Part shown: positions 45,501 to 52,217 of the stretch, in pieces | Layout: each line of letters opens with the position of its first letter | Numbering within the stretch: the stretch's first letter is position 1 | Source: Dyadobacter luticola | GTDB lineage: Bacteria > Bacteroidota > Bacteroidia > Cytophagales > Spirosomataceae | Length of the DNA: 64,000 bases | Assembly (NCBI RefSeq): GCF_005860805.1 | Contig: NZ_VCEJ01000004.1 | Coordinates: 806,001 to 870,000 of the forward strand | Direction of reading: 5' to 3' | The notes under the pieces: model-generated | Seen by the model: only the letters and a program-made list of their open reading frames with translations | The model's database searches: none | Told to the model about the DNA's origin: nothing | Position numbers and translations under genes: made by a program

Positions 45501-46728
45501 TGCGCCGGGATTACCATTTGTACTGGGACAGCAAGACCGGAATTTCCAGATAAAGGCTGCGGAAAAAGGCTGGATCACGAAAAGCAAGGAGCAGAATATG
45601 CCTTTCCAGCAAACCATTTCCAAGAATTTTTCGGCTAATACTACTTTGGAACCATTCAAGGATTTCAGGCTGATCATTGAAGCGCGATTGACGCGGCAGG
45701 ACGCCTACCAGGAATTTTACCGGCCCGACGAAGGCGAAAGTTTTGTTTCCCAAAGCCCGCTGCGGAATGGTCAGTTCAGTATGTCGTTTATGTCTTTCCG
45801 GACTGCCTTTGCCAAAATGCGGCGTGATAATTCCTCACCCGTTTTTGACAAATTCAGGGCGTACCGGGCCATTCTCCGTGATCGGCTTAACAATGAAAAC
45901 CAGAGTGGCGGTGAGTATAATGAGACTTCGCAGGATGTGTTGATATCGTCGTTTTTTGCAGCCTACACTGGCAAAGATCCGAACACGGTGCGCACTAACC
46001 CATTCCTGAAATTCCCGATGCCTAACTGGGATTTCAGCTATAATGGTCTGTCCCAACTTCCTGCATTCAAGAAGTTTTTCAGCTCTTTTACATTGAAACA
46101 CAAGTACATGTCCAATTACAGCGTGGGAAATTTCACTTCTTCGCTGGACTATGAGGCGCTTTACGTGAACCTGGCGGTGACCGGATATCCGCTGTCTTCG
46201 CGATTGAATGATCTTGGACAGTACATTCCGGTTTTCGCGATGAGCACCATTACTTTATCCGAAAAATTCCAGCCGCTGGTGGGCGTGGAGTTCAGGACGC
46301 AGAGCCGGATTACTGCCCGGATGGAGTATAACCGCGACAGGACGGTGGCGCTGAACCTTTCCAACTCGCAGGTGGCAGAGCTTTTCAACCAGGATGTTAC
46401 GATCAACATTGGCTTTACGAAAAACAATGTACCGCTGCCTTTCAAGATCAATGGTGTCAAGAAAAAGCTGAAAAATGACATGACGATGCAGCTCGGCCTG
46501 ACATTCAGGGATACCCGCTCGATCCAGCGGAAATTCGACGGCGAGAACATTCCGATTGCGGGTAACATTAACTTCCAGCTCCGCCCGACGGTCAATTATA
46601 TGGTCAATAACCGTCTCAGCCTTCAATTCTATTTCGACCGGACATTCAATGATCCACTCGTTTCCAACTCGTTTTACCGGGCCAGTACGTCGGGCGGGGT
46701 GCAGTTAAAGTTCAATTTGGCCGAATAG
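39571..46728 (+). CDS. sprA: SprA, outer-membrane translocon of the type IX secretion system / gliding
   Basis: A 2385-residue protein, close to the length of Flavobacterium SprA. It begins with a TTG: an in-frame TAA lies at 39544-39546, the next ATG is about 64 codons in, and the TTG puts a signal peptide (FKVISISTVAVLLANVSVDV) at the terminus. The rest is beta-rich, with repeated aromatic strand pairs (INFDAKLGDQLGFQTNFDTK), and ends in LSLQFYFDRTFND and LKFNLAE, a barrel-type C-terminus. SprA forms the giant 36-strand pore through which T9SS cargo such as the subtilase at 59494-61839 crosses the outer membrane. The ruvA-sprA-gcvH order supports the call. Confidence 0.96.
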   Translation: MSSTIYSFLFKVISISTVAVLLANVSVDVDDPYSKNAQEWAVLADTIRDDTTKKNLDRSGNQLIMRWKDYYSNRIAEPRPRSPLYLRDPANISTNIVLDSAGKIAVSEKVKTPSGNLNFRTPERMDLETYDKILEDRAFKSLLREYAGRQDGNSALGARGLLPKLDIPPGLSKLLGDDFINFKPTGFVSLDLGLMHQFLDNPSIPIRQRRNTQFIFNEQISINFDAKLGDQLGFQTNFDTKANFNFENAIKLNYKNPEESFIRKIEAGNINWAINSQLIPGVQNLFGLKTDFQFGRLSATFVASQQKSSKERIVLRGGAQNRDFELRADTYDENRNFFLSQYFRNRYESSLQNTPTITSGLAITRIEVYVTNRTTTTESLRNVVGFADLGEPAPYKSANPSLQPIRATSPADNAANGLYATLTSNDAFRQVDNTNSAITSLGLEKTLDYELLRGAKRLVLDRDYTFHPQLGYVTLTNALRNDEVLAVSYEYTLNGRAYKVGELTEDYQARRDNEVIALKLLKSSTIRNNTKLPMWDLMMKNIYSLGTSQIDKQGFQLRIIYKDDQTGIDNPNLQESSIANIPLIRLAGLDRLNPVNDLQPDGNFDFVDGITMDSKSGRIIFPVLEPFGSNLSRKFGAGEDQFRNKYVFNELYRTTMIDAQQITERNKFFIKGTYQSSGGAEVQLPFGVLETSVTVTSGGVPLSPGSDYIVEAQIGRVRILNSSVFNSGREIVIEYERPDMFQNQIRSLLGTRLDYVVNRDLAIGATIMKYRERTAGFLSRVSIGNEPVNNTMLGFDVNFRKDVPFLTRWLDALPLLQTKEMSSIQFKGEFAKLLPGVSKDVNNRSLVDDFEAARTIYDLSRQPQKWRLASVPTSFRQGLDGKTLNYGYKRAKISAYTVDNIFGGTQGLGGGYTPPANIEEDDRKFFYERLFLPNEIFPNRAIAGLVTYPQQVLDIAYYPSERGMYNYNTDLTVDGRLKTPRANFGAISRAITSDNDFDNANIESIEFWMLDPFIPGENGVIRDGFEGKNNTTGGKLVFNLGDISEDVIPDERYNFENGLPLVPKQVGVNVDSTAWGYATKSQYLINAFSNESGAREKQDIGLDGLSSEEERNFFRNYISRLPANLTPAAREKILADPSGDDFKFFLGADLDSANVKVLERYKNYIGMENNSPESQGRATDVTPASTNVPDGEDMNVDNTINDNEAYYEYEIDLKPNQLAIGNGYIVDKTETNGQNWYLFRVPIKEFSGVVGNMNGFKSIRFMRMYLTDFQQPVVLRFAQLQMVGQQYRKYTSNLDAPGLQEVPEPYDAKFTVGTVSIEENSDARGGLNKYIYNIPPGWIRDQDNTQRPPLLLNEQSMSLCVTDLRDGDSRAVYKNVNLDLLFRKRLRMYVHMQNEQSEDGMVGAFMRIGTDLTQNYYEIDLSALRATRPSATEREEIWPEGNEINIALNDLINAKALRNRQIDKNLSVPYTILSSDGRYKLTVVGNPDLSTVRVMMIGMRNPKSNDERPKTFCLWVDEMHVEGFDDTGGIAAIAQLNAKLADFATLTASGRIETFGFGSVQQRIGERSRNFTQEYGVSSNIALDKLLPAQWGFSIPLFVSYDRRNVKPHFNPLDPDTPLETSLDNLLSDEERDGYRRMVEENAVKRGFNFSNVRKIKTKPGAKMHFFDFENFAFTYAFSDDKRRNVLTQEYTQRSYKAGINYTYSSQPKPFEPFKNWKSTSRWTELIRDINVTLLPNMVSVRTDVDRRFLKTQLRNADLTIDGIQPLYEKYFWFNRYYDFGWNLTRNMTLTYKGSANSIIDEPMGDINTAAKKDSLWNNFKKLGRIKNFDQRIDWTYRLPLDKIPLVDWMTADYKHTITYQYQANALGLKDTTGLPFGDIIRNSRERGVTGKVDFVLLYNKLRYLKFANTPSQARKNFARSPGDIEEIDMRTTDILKNLTRALMTVRGINVSYTVLETTALPGYLRAPKYFGIDNTNAPGLPFVLGQQDRNFQIKAAEKGWITKSKEQNMPFQQTISKNFSANTTLEPFKDFRLIIEARLTRQDAYQEFYRPDEGESFVSQSPLRNGQFSMSFMSFRTAFAKMRRDNSSPVFDKFRAYRAILRDRLNNENQSGGEYNETSQDVLISSFFAAYTGKDPNTVRTNPFLKFPMPNWDFSYNGLSQLPAFKKFFSSFTLKHKYMSNYSVGNFTSSLDYEALYVNLAVTGYPLSSRLNDLGQYIPVFAMSTITLSEKFQPLVGVEFRTQSRITARMEYNRDRTVALNLSNSQVAELFNQDVTINIGFTKNNVPLPFKINGVKKKLKNDMTMQLGLTFRDTRSIQRKFDGENIPIAGNINFQLRPTVNYMVNNRLSLQFYFDRTFNDPLVSNSFYRASTSGGVQLKFNLAE

Positions 46729-46803
46729 AATTTTGATTTGGAAAATACACCCAGCATCCTGTAATTTGCGGTTCAAAGATGTTTAAACTTACCTGATCAA
46801 ATC

Positions 46804-47184
46804 ATGAATTTCCCGTCAGATATAAAGTACACAGAAGATCACGAATGGATTCGTATTGAAGGGGATACAGCCATCATCGGAATTACGGACCATGCGCAGA
46901 ATGAACTGGGTGACATTGTGTACGTTGACATTAATACGATCGGGGACGCACTTCAAAAAGGGGAAATTTTTGGTTCGGTTGAAGCGGTAAAAACCGTTTC
47001 GGACCTTTTTATACCGGTTGCGGGCACAGTGCTCGAAGTAAATGAGAAACTGGACGGTGAACCGGAACTGGTGAATACAGATCCTTATGGCGAAGGCTGG
47101 ATGGTGAAGATCAGTTTGACTGACATTGACGATCGGGGTGGTTTGTTATCGGCCGAAGATTACCAAAAGTTTATAGGTGCCTGA
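46804..47184 (+). CDS. gcvH: Glycine cleavage system H protein
   Basis: A 126-residue lipoyl carrier that shuttles the aminomethyl group between the P, T and L proteins of glycine cleavage. The lipoyl attachment lysine is Lys63 in FGSVEAVKTVSDLF. The N-terminal YTEDHEWIRIEGDTAIIGIT and the C-terminal GEGWMVKISLTDI are standard. It follows sprA, as in other Bacteroidota, and is closed by a strong terminator. Confidence 0.97.
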   Translation: MNFPSDIKYTEDHEWIRIEGDTAIIGITDHAQNELGDIVYVDINTIGDALQKGEIFGSVEAVKTVSDLFIPVAGTVLEVNEKLDGEPELVNTDPYGEGWMVKISLTDIDDRGGLLSAEDYQKFIGA

Positions 47185-47196
47185 TTTTTAGGTTTG

Positions 47197-47222
47197 AAGC
47201 TCCATTAAGGAGCTTTTTTTTT
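47197..47222 (+). terminator. Terminator of gcvH
   Basis: AAGCTCC (47197-47203), loop ATTAA, GGAGCTT (47209-47215), then a run of T to 47222: a canonical Rho-independent terminator 12 bases after the gcvH stop. Confidence 0.9.
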
Positions 47223-47260
47223 GAAACCGGCTTTTTATCTGACACCGGTCATTCGTTTAA

Positions 47261-48550
47261 ATGAACATGAAATTATTAATTCGCTCAGTTCGAATAGTTG
47301 ATAAAAAATCCGCCTTCAACGGTCAGGTGAAAGACCTGCTGGTGGAGGATGGAAAAATAAAGGAAATCGGTTCACAGCTTTCGGGTGATGGGGCAGAGGT
47401 GGTAGAAGTGGACGGGCTTTGCGTGTCGCCAGGATGGGTGGATATGCGCGTCGCGTCGCGTGATCCGGGATTTGAACATAAGGAAGACCTTACTTCGGTA
47501 CGCGCAGCAGCGGCGCACGGCGGTTTTACGGAAATCGTATTGTTGCCAAACAGCCAGCCGGTTGTGCATAGCAAGGACACATTGAACTACATCCGCCAGT
47601 CGGGACAGGGCGGGCTGGTGAAATTGCACGTGGCGGCAGCAGTTACCCGCAATGCCGAGGGCGCCGATTTTACCGAAATGATCGACCTTCACCACGCCGG
47701 GGCGATCGCTTTTACAGACGGCGAGCATCCAGTGCAGAATGCCGATCTTTTTCTGAAAACGATCCAGTATCTCGCCCCGCTGAATGCTTTGCTGATGAAC
47801 CGCCCGGAAGACCGGCAGCTCACCCTGTACGGACAAATGCATGAAGGCGTCACCAGCACATTGATCGGCATGAAGGGAATGCCTGCACTCGCCGAGGAAA
47901 TGATGCTGACGCGAGATTTGAAACTGCTGGAATATGCGCTTGAAAAAAGCATGTATCAGTCGGATGTTCCAACGCTGCACATTTCACTTTTATCATCGGC
48001 AGTAGCAGTAGAACTGGTAAGGCAAGCCAAGCAAAAAGGCCTGCCGGTATCCTGCGACATTGCGGCGCACCAGCTGGCTTTTGAAGATAAAGACCTGATT
48101 GATTTTGATACAAACCTGAAAGTAAACCCGCCTTTCCGCTCGGCAGAAGATTTGTCGGCATTGAAAGTAGGACTTGCAGACGGTACCATCGACGCGATTG
48201 TTTCAGACCACAATCCGCACGACGAGGAAAGTAAAAATCTGGAATTTGACCATGCGGATTTTGGTATAACCGGCCTGGAAACTGCATTTGCGCTAGCAAC
48301 AATGCATAGTGGGTTGAGTTTGGAAAATGTGGTTGAAAAACTCACTTCCGCACCAAGACATATCCTCCGACTTTCCGAAGTTGAACTAGCGGAGGGTGCT
48401 AATGCTAACCTCACATTCTTCACACCGGACGAGGAATGGACATTTGAAAAAACCTACTCGAAATCCAGGAATACACCTTTTTTGGGACAAAAGTTGAAGG
48501 GAAAAGTAAAAGGTGTAGTTAATAATGGAAAACAGGAGTGGTATTTATGA
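47261..48550 (+). CDS. Dihydroorotase-family amidohydrolase lacking the metal-binding HxH motif
   Basis: A 429-residue protein of the PyrC/PyrX amidohydrolase family. In active dihydroorotases the first strand ends D-x-H-x-H; here it reads D61-M-R63-V-A65 followed by the family RDPG, so both zinc-ligand histidines are missing. Later motifs persist: LLPNSQPVVHSKDTLNYI, CDIAAHQLAFEDKDL and VSDHNPHDEESK. The protein may be a non-catalytic partner of aspartate carbamoyltransferase, as known for PyrC' in Pseudomonas, or may have another activity. It is translationally coupled to the DUF4199 gene downstream. A second ATG two codons in is an equal start. Confidence 0.9.
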   Translation: MNMKLLIRSVRIVDKKSAFNGQVKDLLVEDGKIKEIGSQLSGDGAEVVEVDGLCVSPGWVDMRVASRDPGFEHKEDLTSVRAAAAHGGFTEIVLLPNSQPVVHSKDTLNYIRQSGQGGLVKLHVAAAVTRNAEGADFTEMIDLHHAGAIAFTDGEHPVQNADLFLKTIQYLAPLNALLMNRPEDRQLTLYGQMHEGVTSTLIGMKGMPALAEEMMLTRDLKLLEYALEKSMYQSDVPTLHISLLSSAVAVELVRQAKQKGLPVSCDIAAHQLAFEDKDLIDFDTNLKVNPPFRSAEDLSALKVGLADGTIDAIVSDHNPHDEESKNLEFDHADFGITGLETAFALATMHSGLSLENVVEKLTSAPRHILRLSEVELAEGANANLTFFTPDEEWTFEKTYSKSRNTPFLGQKLKGKVKGVVNNGKQEWYL

Positions 48551-49107
48551 AATCGATCATTGCATATTTTAATAAACCCATATTAAAACTTTCGCTGCTT
48601 TTTGGCCTGGTGACAGGTATTTTGGTATTCATCTTCTTTTTAGGATTGTACGCGATCGGCATTGTGCCGCTGGGAAATAATAAGGTGCTGGACTTCGGGA
48701 TCCACGTGATCATGATCGCGGGCGCGTGCTGGTATTACCGTAAAAAAGTCGGAAACGGGCTTTTGCACCTCTGGGAAGGATTGACGATCGGATATGTAGT
48801 CAATACGATTGGTGCCTTGATTGCTGGCTGGCTGATTTACTTTTTTGTCACTTACATTGATCCACAGGTTTTTACAGACTATCTCACGCAGATGAAATCG
48901 CTGATGATGGCTGGCCGGACGGAACTGGTAAAGAACATTGGGCAAGCGGAATTTCTAAGAATGTACAATGATGTGGGGACGATGCAGCGGTCGGAGATTG
49001 TGATGGATGAGGTAAGTAAGAAAACCGTGATGGCGATCATTCCGATTTTGGTTATTTCTCTGATTTTCAGGAAACAAGATTACGGCGTTTATCAAAACAA
49101 ACGATAG
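48547..49107 (+). CDS. DUF4199-family membrane protein (first paralogue)
   Basis: A 186-residue membrane protein with four hydrophobic segments (for example LSLLFGLVTGILVFIFFLGL and LTIGYVVNTIGALIAGWLIY) and a soluble loop containing TDYLTQMKSLMMAG. The pattern of an N-terminal membrane pair, an EG-x-x-I/L-GY turn and a C-terminal membrane segment ahead of basic residues fits DUF4199, a Bacteroidota family of unknown function. The ATG overlaps the dihydroorotase stop (ATGA). A paralogue follows 11 bases later, so the two probably arose by tandem duplication and may form a complex. Confidence 0.8.
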   Translation: MKSIIAYFNKPILKLSLLFGLVTGILVFIFFLGLYAIGIVPLGNNKVLDFGIHVIMIAGACWYYRKKVGNGLLHLWEGLTIGYVVNTIGALIAGWLIYFFVTYIDPQVFTDYLTQMKSLMMAGRTELVKNIGQAEFLRMYNDVGTMQRSEIVMDEVSKKTVMAIIPILVISLIFRKQDYGVYQNKR

Positions 49108-49118
49108 AAATCATTGCT

Positions 49119-49634
49119 ATGGAAGAAAAAGTATCTACTGCACGCTTCGCTTTAAAATACGGGGCACTGGGCGCTGTTGTGATCATGATTTACACAACAA
49201 TCCTGAATGTGGCAGGTCTCGCGCAAAACAGAATGCTGGGTTTTTTATCCTTCGTATTCATGATTGTGGCCATCGTGCTAGCGTTGAAGGAGTTTAAGGA
49301 AGAAAATAAGGGATTTTTGTCCTACGGCGAAGGATTGGGACTTGGGTCGTTGTTATCGGCGGTGATGGGGTTGCTGACCTCGGCATTTACAATGTTTTAC
49401 ACCCAGTTTATTGATAATACCATTATGGCGCAGACGCTGGATAAAATGCGCGAGGAGCTGGAAAGGCAGGGAAAAAGTGATTCCGAGATCGATACCGCGA
49501 TGGAGCTTTCGCAGAAATTTATGTCCCCGGGCATCTTATTCGTTTTCGGCGTTTTTAGCTACCTGATATTCGGTTTCATCCTTTCGCTCGTGATCGCAGC
49601 TATCATGCGTCGCGAAAAACCGGTTTTTGATTGA
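49119..49634 (+). CDS. DUF4199-family membrane protein (second paralogue)
   Basis: A 171-residue membrane protein with the same layout as the preceding gene: FALKYGALGAVVIMIYTTIL, a second hydrophobic segment, the SYGEGLGLGSLLSAVMGLLT turn, a charged loop (LDKMREELERQGKSDSEI) and a final membrane segment GVFSYLIFGFILSLVIAAIM. Its function is unknown. It overlaps the start of gldF by 8 bases, placing both DUF4199 genes in the same transcript as gldF and hinting at an envelope or motility link. Confidence 0.8.
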   Translation: MEEKVSTARFALKYGALGAVVIMIYTTILNVAGLAQNRMLGFLSFVFMIVAIVLALKEFKEENKGFLSYGEGLGLGSLLSAVMGLLTSAFTMFYTQFIDNTIMAQTLDKMREELERQGKSDSEIDTAMELSQKFMSPGILFVFGVFSYLIFGFILSLVIAAIMRREKPVFD

Positions 49635-50388
49635 TTCAAGCTTCATCATACTTAATAAAGTGCTGGCAGTTTTTAACAAGGAGATAGGCAGTTTTTTCAA
49701 TTCGCTCATCGCATACATTGTGATGGCGGTTTTCCTGATTGCCATCGGGCTCATCGTCTGGGTTTTTCCGGAATCCAATGTCCTCGATTATGGTTATGCA
49801 GATCTCGGATCCTTTTTCAGCCTCGCACCTTATGTATTGATTTTCCTGATCCCGGCCATTACTATGCGCTCGCTGGCGGAAGAATCCCGCACCGGAACAT
49901 TGGAATTATTACTCACCAAACCGCTGCGAAATGCCGACCTGGTGATCGGGAAATTCCTGGCAAACTGGGCGCTGGTGCTGCTCACCTTACTTCCCACGGT
50001 CATTTATTATTTCAGTATTTATCAACTCGGAAACCCGGAAGGCAACATTGATTCCGCCTCCGTTTTCGGCTCTTACATTGGCCTGCTGCTGTTTAGCGGC
50101 GTCGTGGTTTCGATGGGGATCTGGTCGAGTTCTTTGAATGATAATCAGATCGTTGCCTTCATTCTGGGCGTGTTTCTGGCGTTTATCTGGTACATCGGTT
50201 TCGGGGCGCTCTCTTCGCTGCTAGGGACGGGGATTTTTGCCCAGCTGTTTTCCTGGGCTTCCCTGGATGCGCAGTACCAGGCTTTGGGAAAAGGCGTCGT
50301 CGATTCCCGCAATGTCGTCTACTTATTCAGTATGATGGCACTTTTTATCTTCCTGACCCTCTGGCGCGTAGAAACGCTAAGAAAGTAA
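49627..50388 (+). CDS. gldF: Gliding-motility ABC transporter permease GldF
   Basis: A 253-residue ABC-2-type permease. The family-typical N-terminus VLAVFNKEIGSFFNSLIAYI is followed by six hydrophobic segments and the conserved cytosolic loop TMRSLAEESRTGTLELLLTK. In Flavobacterium, GldA (ATPase), GldF and GldG form the complex. The TTG at 49627 overlaps the upstream gene; a GTG at 49660 (VLAVFNKE) better matches the family terminus. gldG normally follows directly, but here a sigma factor gene does, and neither gldG nor gldA is in the window. Confidence 0.9.
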   Translation: MIDSSFIILNKVLAVFNKEIGSFFNSLIAYIVMAVFLIAIGLIVWVFPESNVLDYGYADLGSFFSLAPYVLIFLIPAITMRSLAEESRTGTLELLLTKPLRNADLVIGKFLANWALVLLTLLPTVIYYFSIYQLGNPEGNIDSASVFGSYIGLLLFSGVVVSMGIWSSSLNDNQIVAFILGVFLAFIWYIGFGALSSLLGTGIFAQLFSWASLDAQYQALGKGVVDSRNVVYLFSMMALFIFLTLWRVETLRK

Positions 50389-50619
50389 GAAGCTTTTCCG
50401 GTTTGTTGATCTAATCCGGTGTGTTGCACGTATATCACTAAAAAACACACTAAGATGAGAGCATTAAATGTGCGAATGGGTGCGCCGCAGGAAAGGCGGG
50501 CTTTTGTAGTTTTCGGAACGCGGCAGGCGGGGTCAATAATTTGGAATTCGCCTGCGCTGTTCTACGGAAATTTTACTAGATTGCCAGCAACTAAGTTACA
50601 ATTAAAAGTTAAGCAACTC

Positions 50620-51165
50620 TTGGCGACCAGCAAGGTAAAATACTCGGAGGAGGAATTGGTGGCGGCTCTAAAGCGAAACGAGCGCACCGCTTTCGAATTC
50701 TTGTACGACCATTACTCAGGGGCTCTGTTTAATATCATTTCAAAGACTTTGAGGGACGAGGAGAAAGCCGCCGACGTGTTACAGGAATCCTTTTTGAAAA
50801 TCTGGAAGAACATTGCTTCTTATAATCCGGAGAAAGGCCGACTGTTCACTTGGATCATGAATATTGCGCGAAACGGTGCGATAGATGCGGTGAGAGTGGA
50901 GGGGAGAAAGCCGGTAATGGATGATATCGAAGACAGGGTTGTGCTGAATGAGCGTGACGTATATGAAGATTCGCAAGCATCCAGTTCGGAAATGAAGGCC
51001 ATTGTGAATCTGTTGCGGCCTGAACGAAAAGTACTCATTGATATGGCCTATTTTCAGGGCTATACCCATGAAGAAATATCGGAAGAGCTTAGCATTCCGT
51101 TAGGTACGGTGAAATCGCGGATCCGGACAGCATTACAAGAGTTAAAACAATACTTTGCAGTATGA
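50620..51165 (+). CDS. ECF RNA polymerase sigma factor (SigK-like)
   Basis: A sigma-70-family factor of about 181 residues from a TTG at 50620. The frame is open back to a GTG at 50419, with an ATG at 50455, but that extension is Arg/Gly-rich and unlike the family. Region 2 covers AFEFLYDHYSGALFNIISKT and AADVLQESFLKIWKNIASYN with RLFTWIMNIARNGAIDAVR. Region 4 has AYFQGYTHEEISEELSIPLG and TVKSRIRTALQELK. The stop overlaps the start of a RskA-type anti-sigma gene (ATGA), so it is probably held inactive by that membrane protein. TAGTTTTC at 50507-50514 is a near-consensus -7 element that favours the shorter protein. Confidence 0.9.
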   Translation: MATSKVKYSEEELVAALKRNERTAFEFLYDHYSGALFNIISKTLRDEEKAADVLQESFLKIWKNIASYNPEKGRLFTWIMNIARNGAIDAVRVEGRKPVMDDIEDRVVLNERDVYEDSQASSSEMKAIVNLLRPERKVLIDMAYFQGYTHEEISEELSIPLGTVKSRIRTALQELKQYFAV

Positions 51166-52061
51166 ATATCCAAGCCTACATAGAGTCCGGCATATTAGAG
51201 GAATATGTATTGGGCACTGTTTCTCCCCAGGAAAAGCAGGAGGTGGAGTGTATGTCGCATATTTATCCTGAAATCAAGGAAGAACTGTTACGTACCGAGA
51301 GCGCGCTTGAAGAATATGCATTGAAGCATCAGACTGCACCGCCAGCTTCATTGAAAGAATCGCTTTTTGCTAAAATGAACTTCGACGCCGCCCTGGATGC
51401 AGAGGAAACGCCGATCAAGGATTTGACCAGTGATTACGTAGAAACGATTAGCGGAACAACTGAAACCGAAGATACCAGAAGCGAAGATCCGAAAGTGATC
51501 GACAATGTTTTTGACAGGGTTGAAACCAAGGAAATAACCCCGCTCTGGGCGAAAATAACGGTAGCAGCCGCAATTTTGCTGGCTGTTTTTGCAGGATATT
51601 CAGCGTCTCAGATGTCGAAGCTGAAAGGAACAAATGAGGAGCTTGCCACGGAATTGAGCGGCATGAAATCTGAAATGTCAACCTTAAAGCGGGATTTTGA
51701 TTATAACCAGTTTTTGACCAGCCTTTATCGTAGTCCGGAAGTAAAAACGGTCCATCTGGCAGGACTTCCTAAATCTCCTCAGAGCTCGGCGTCCGCATTC
51801 TGGAACCAGAAAACAAATGAGGTGATGCTGGATGTGCAAAACCTTCCCGCCGCGCCCGCAGGCAAGCAATACCAGCTTTGGAGCATTGTGGATGGAAAAC
51901 CGGTGGATATCGGGATGCTGGAAAACCAGTTTTCCGGGAAGGTTTTGAGAATGAAAAACACCAAACCCGGCTCCGTAGCATTTGCGATCACACTTGAAAA
52001 AGAAGGCGGCGTGCCAAGTCCGACGATGGAGGAAATGTATGTGATGGGAAAGGTAAGTTAA
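51162..52061 (+). CDS. RskA-type membrane anti-sigma factor
   Basis: A 299-residue protein. The N-terminal 90 residues form the cytosolic sigma-binding part (YIESGILEEYVLGTVSPQEK, ECMSHIYPEIKEELLRTESA). A single membrane segment lies near residues 130-146 (ITVAAAILLAVFAGYSAS), then a coiled stretch, then the periplasmic RskA C-terminal domain (AFWNQKTNEVMLDVQNLPAA, KQYQLWSIVDGKPVDIGML). No zinc-binding His/Cys motif is seen in the N-terminus. It is translated coupled to the sigma gene. In this family, proteolysis of the anti-sigma frees the sigma factor. A long palindrome follows and may end the transcript. Confidence 0.9.
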   Translation: MNIQAYIESGILEEYVLGTVSPQEKQEVECMSHIYPEIKEELLRTESALEEYALKHQTAPPASLKESLFAKMNFDAALDAEETPIKDLTSDYVETISGTTETEDTRSEDPKVIDNVFDRVETKEITPLWAKITVAAAILLAVFAGYSASQMSKLKGTNEELATELSGMKSEMSTLKRDFDYNQFLTSLYRSPEVKTVHLAGLPKSPQSSASAFWNQKTNEVMLDVQNLPAAPAGKQYQLWSIVDGKPVDIGMLENQFSGKVLRMKNTKPGSVAFAITLEKEGGVPSPTMEEMYVMGKVS

Positions 52062-52088
52062 CTGTGATGGGTAAAGTAAGTGTTAACA

Positions 52089-52191
52089 TTGTCATGCTGA
52101 GCGGAGTCGAAGCACGCTACTGGCTCGGCACTATGCCTTTTTTGCTTCCTGCCTAGCCAGTGACGTGCTTCGACTCCGCTCAGCATGACAA
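52089..52191. repeat. Palindromic interspersed repeat, two 28-bp inverted arms
   Basis: The arms 52089-52116 and 52164-52191 are perfect inverted copies of 28 bases with core GCTGAGCGGAGTCGAAGC. Inside them ACTGGCT (52119-52125) pairs with AGCCAGT (52155-52161), extending the stem. The core recurs at 57.7 kb and, in altered form, at 62.6 kb. No ORF lies inside. It resembles a REP/MITE-like element and could act as the terminator of the sigma/anti-sigma operon. Confidence 0.85.
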
Positions 52192-52217
52192 ATGGAAATA
52201 ACAATTTAGTTTAAAAG

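Noticed and set aside
52089..52191. Insertion sequence with terminal inverted repeats
   Set aside because: Only about 47 bases separate the arms, with no transposase, and the same core recurs in other arrangements; a REP/MITE-like repeat fits better.
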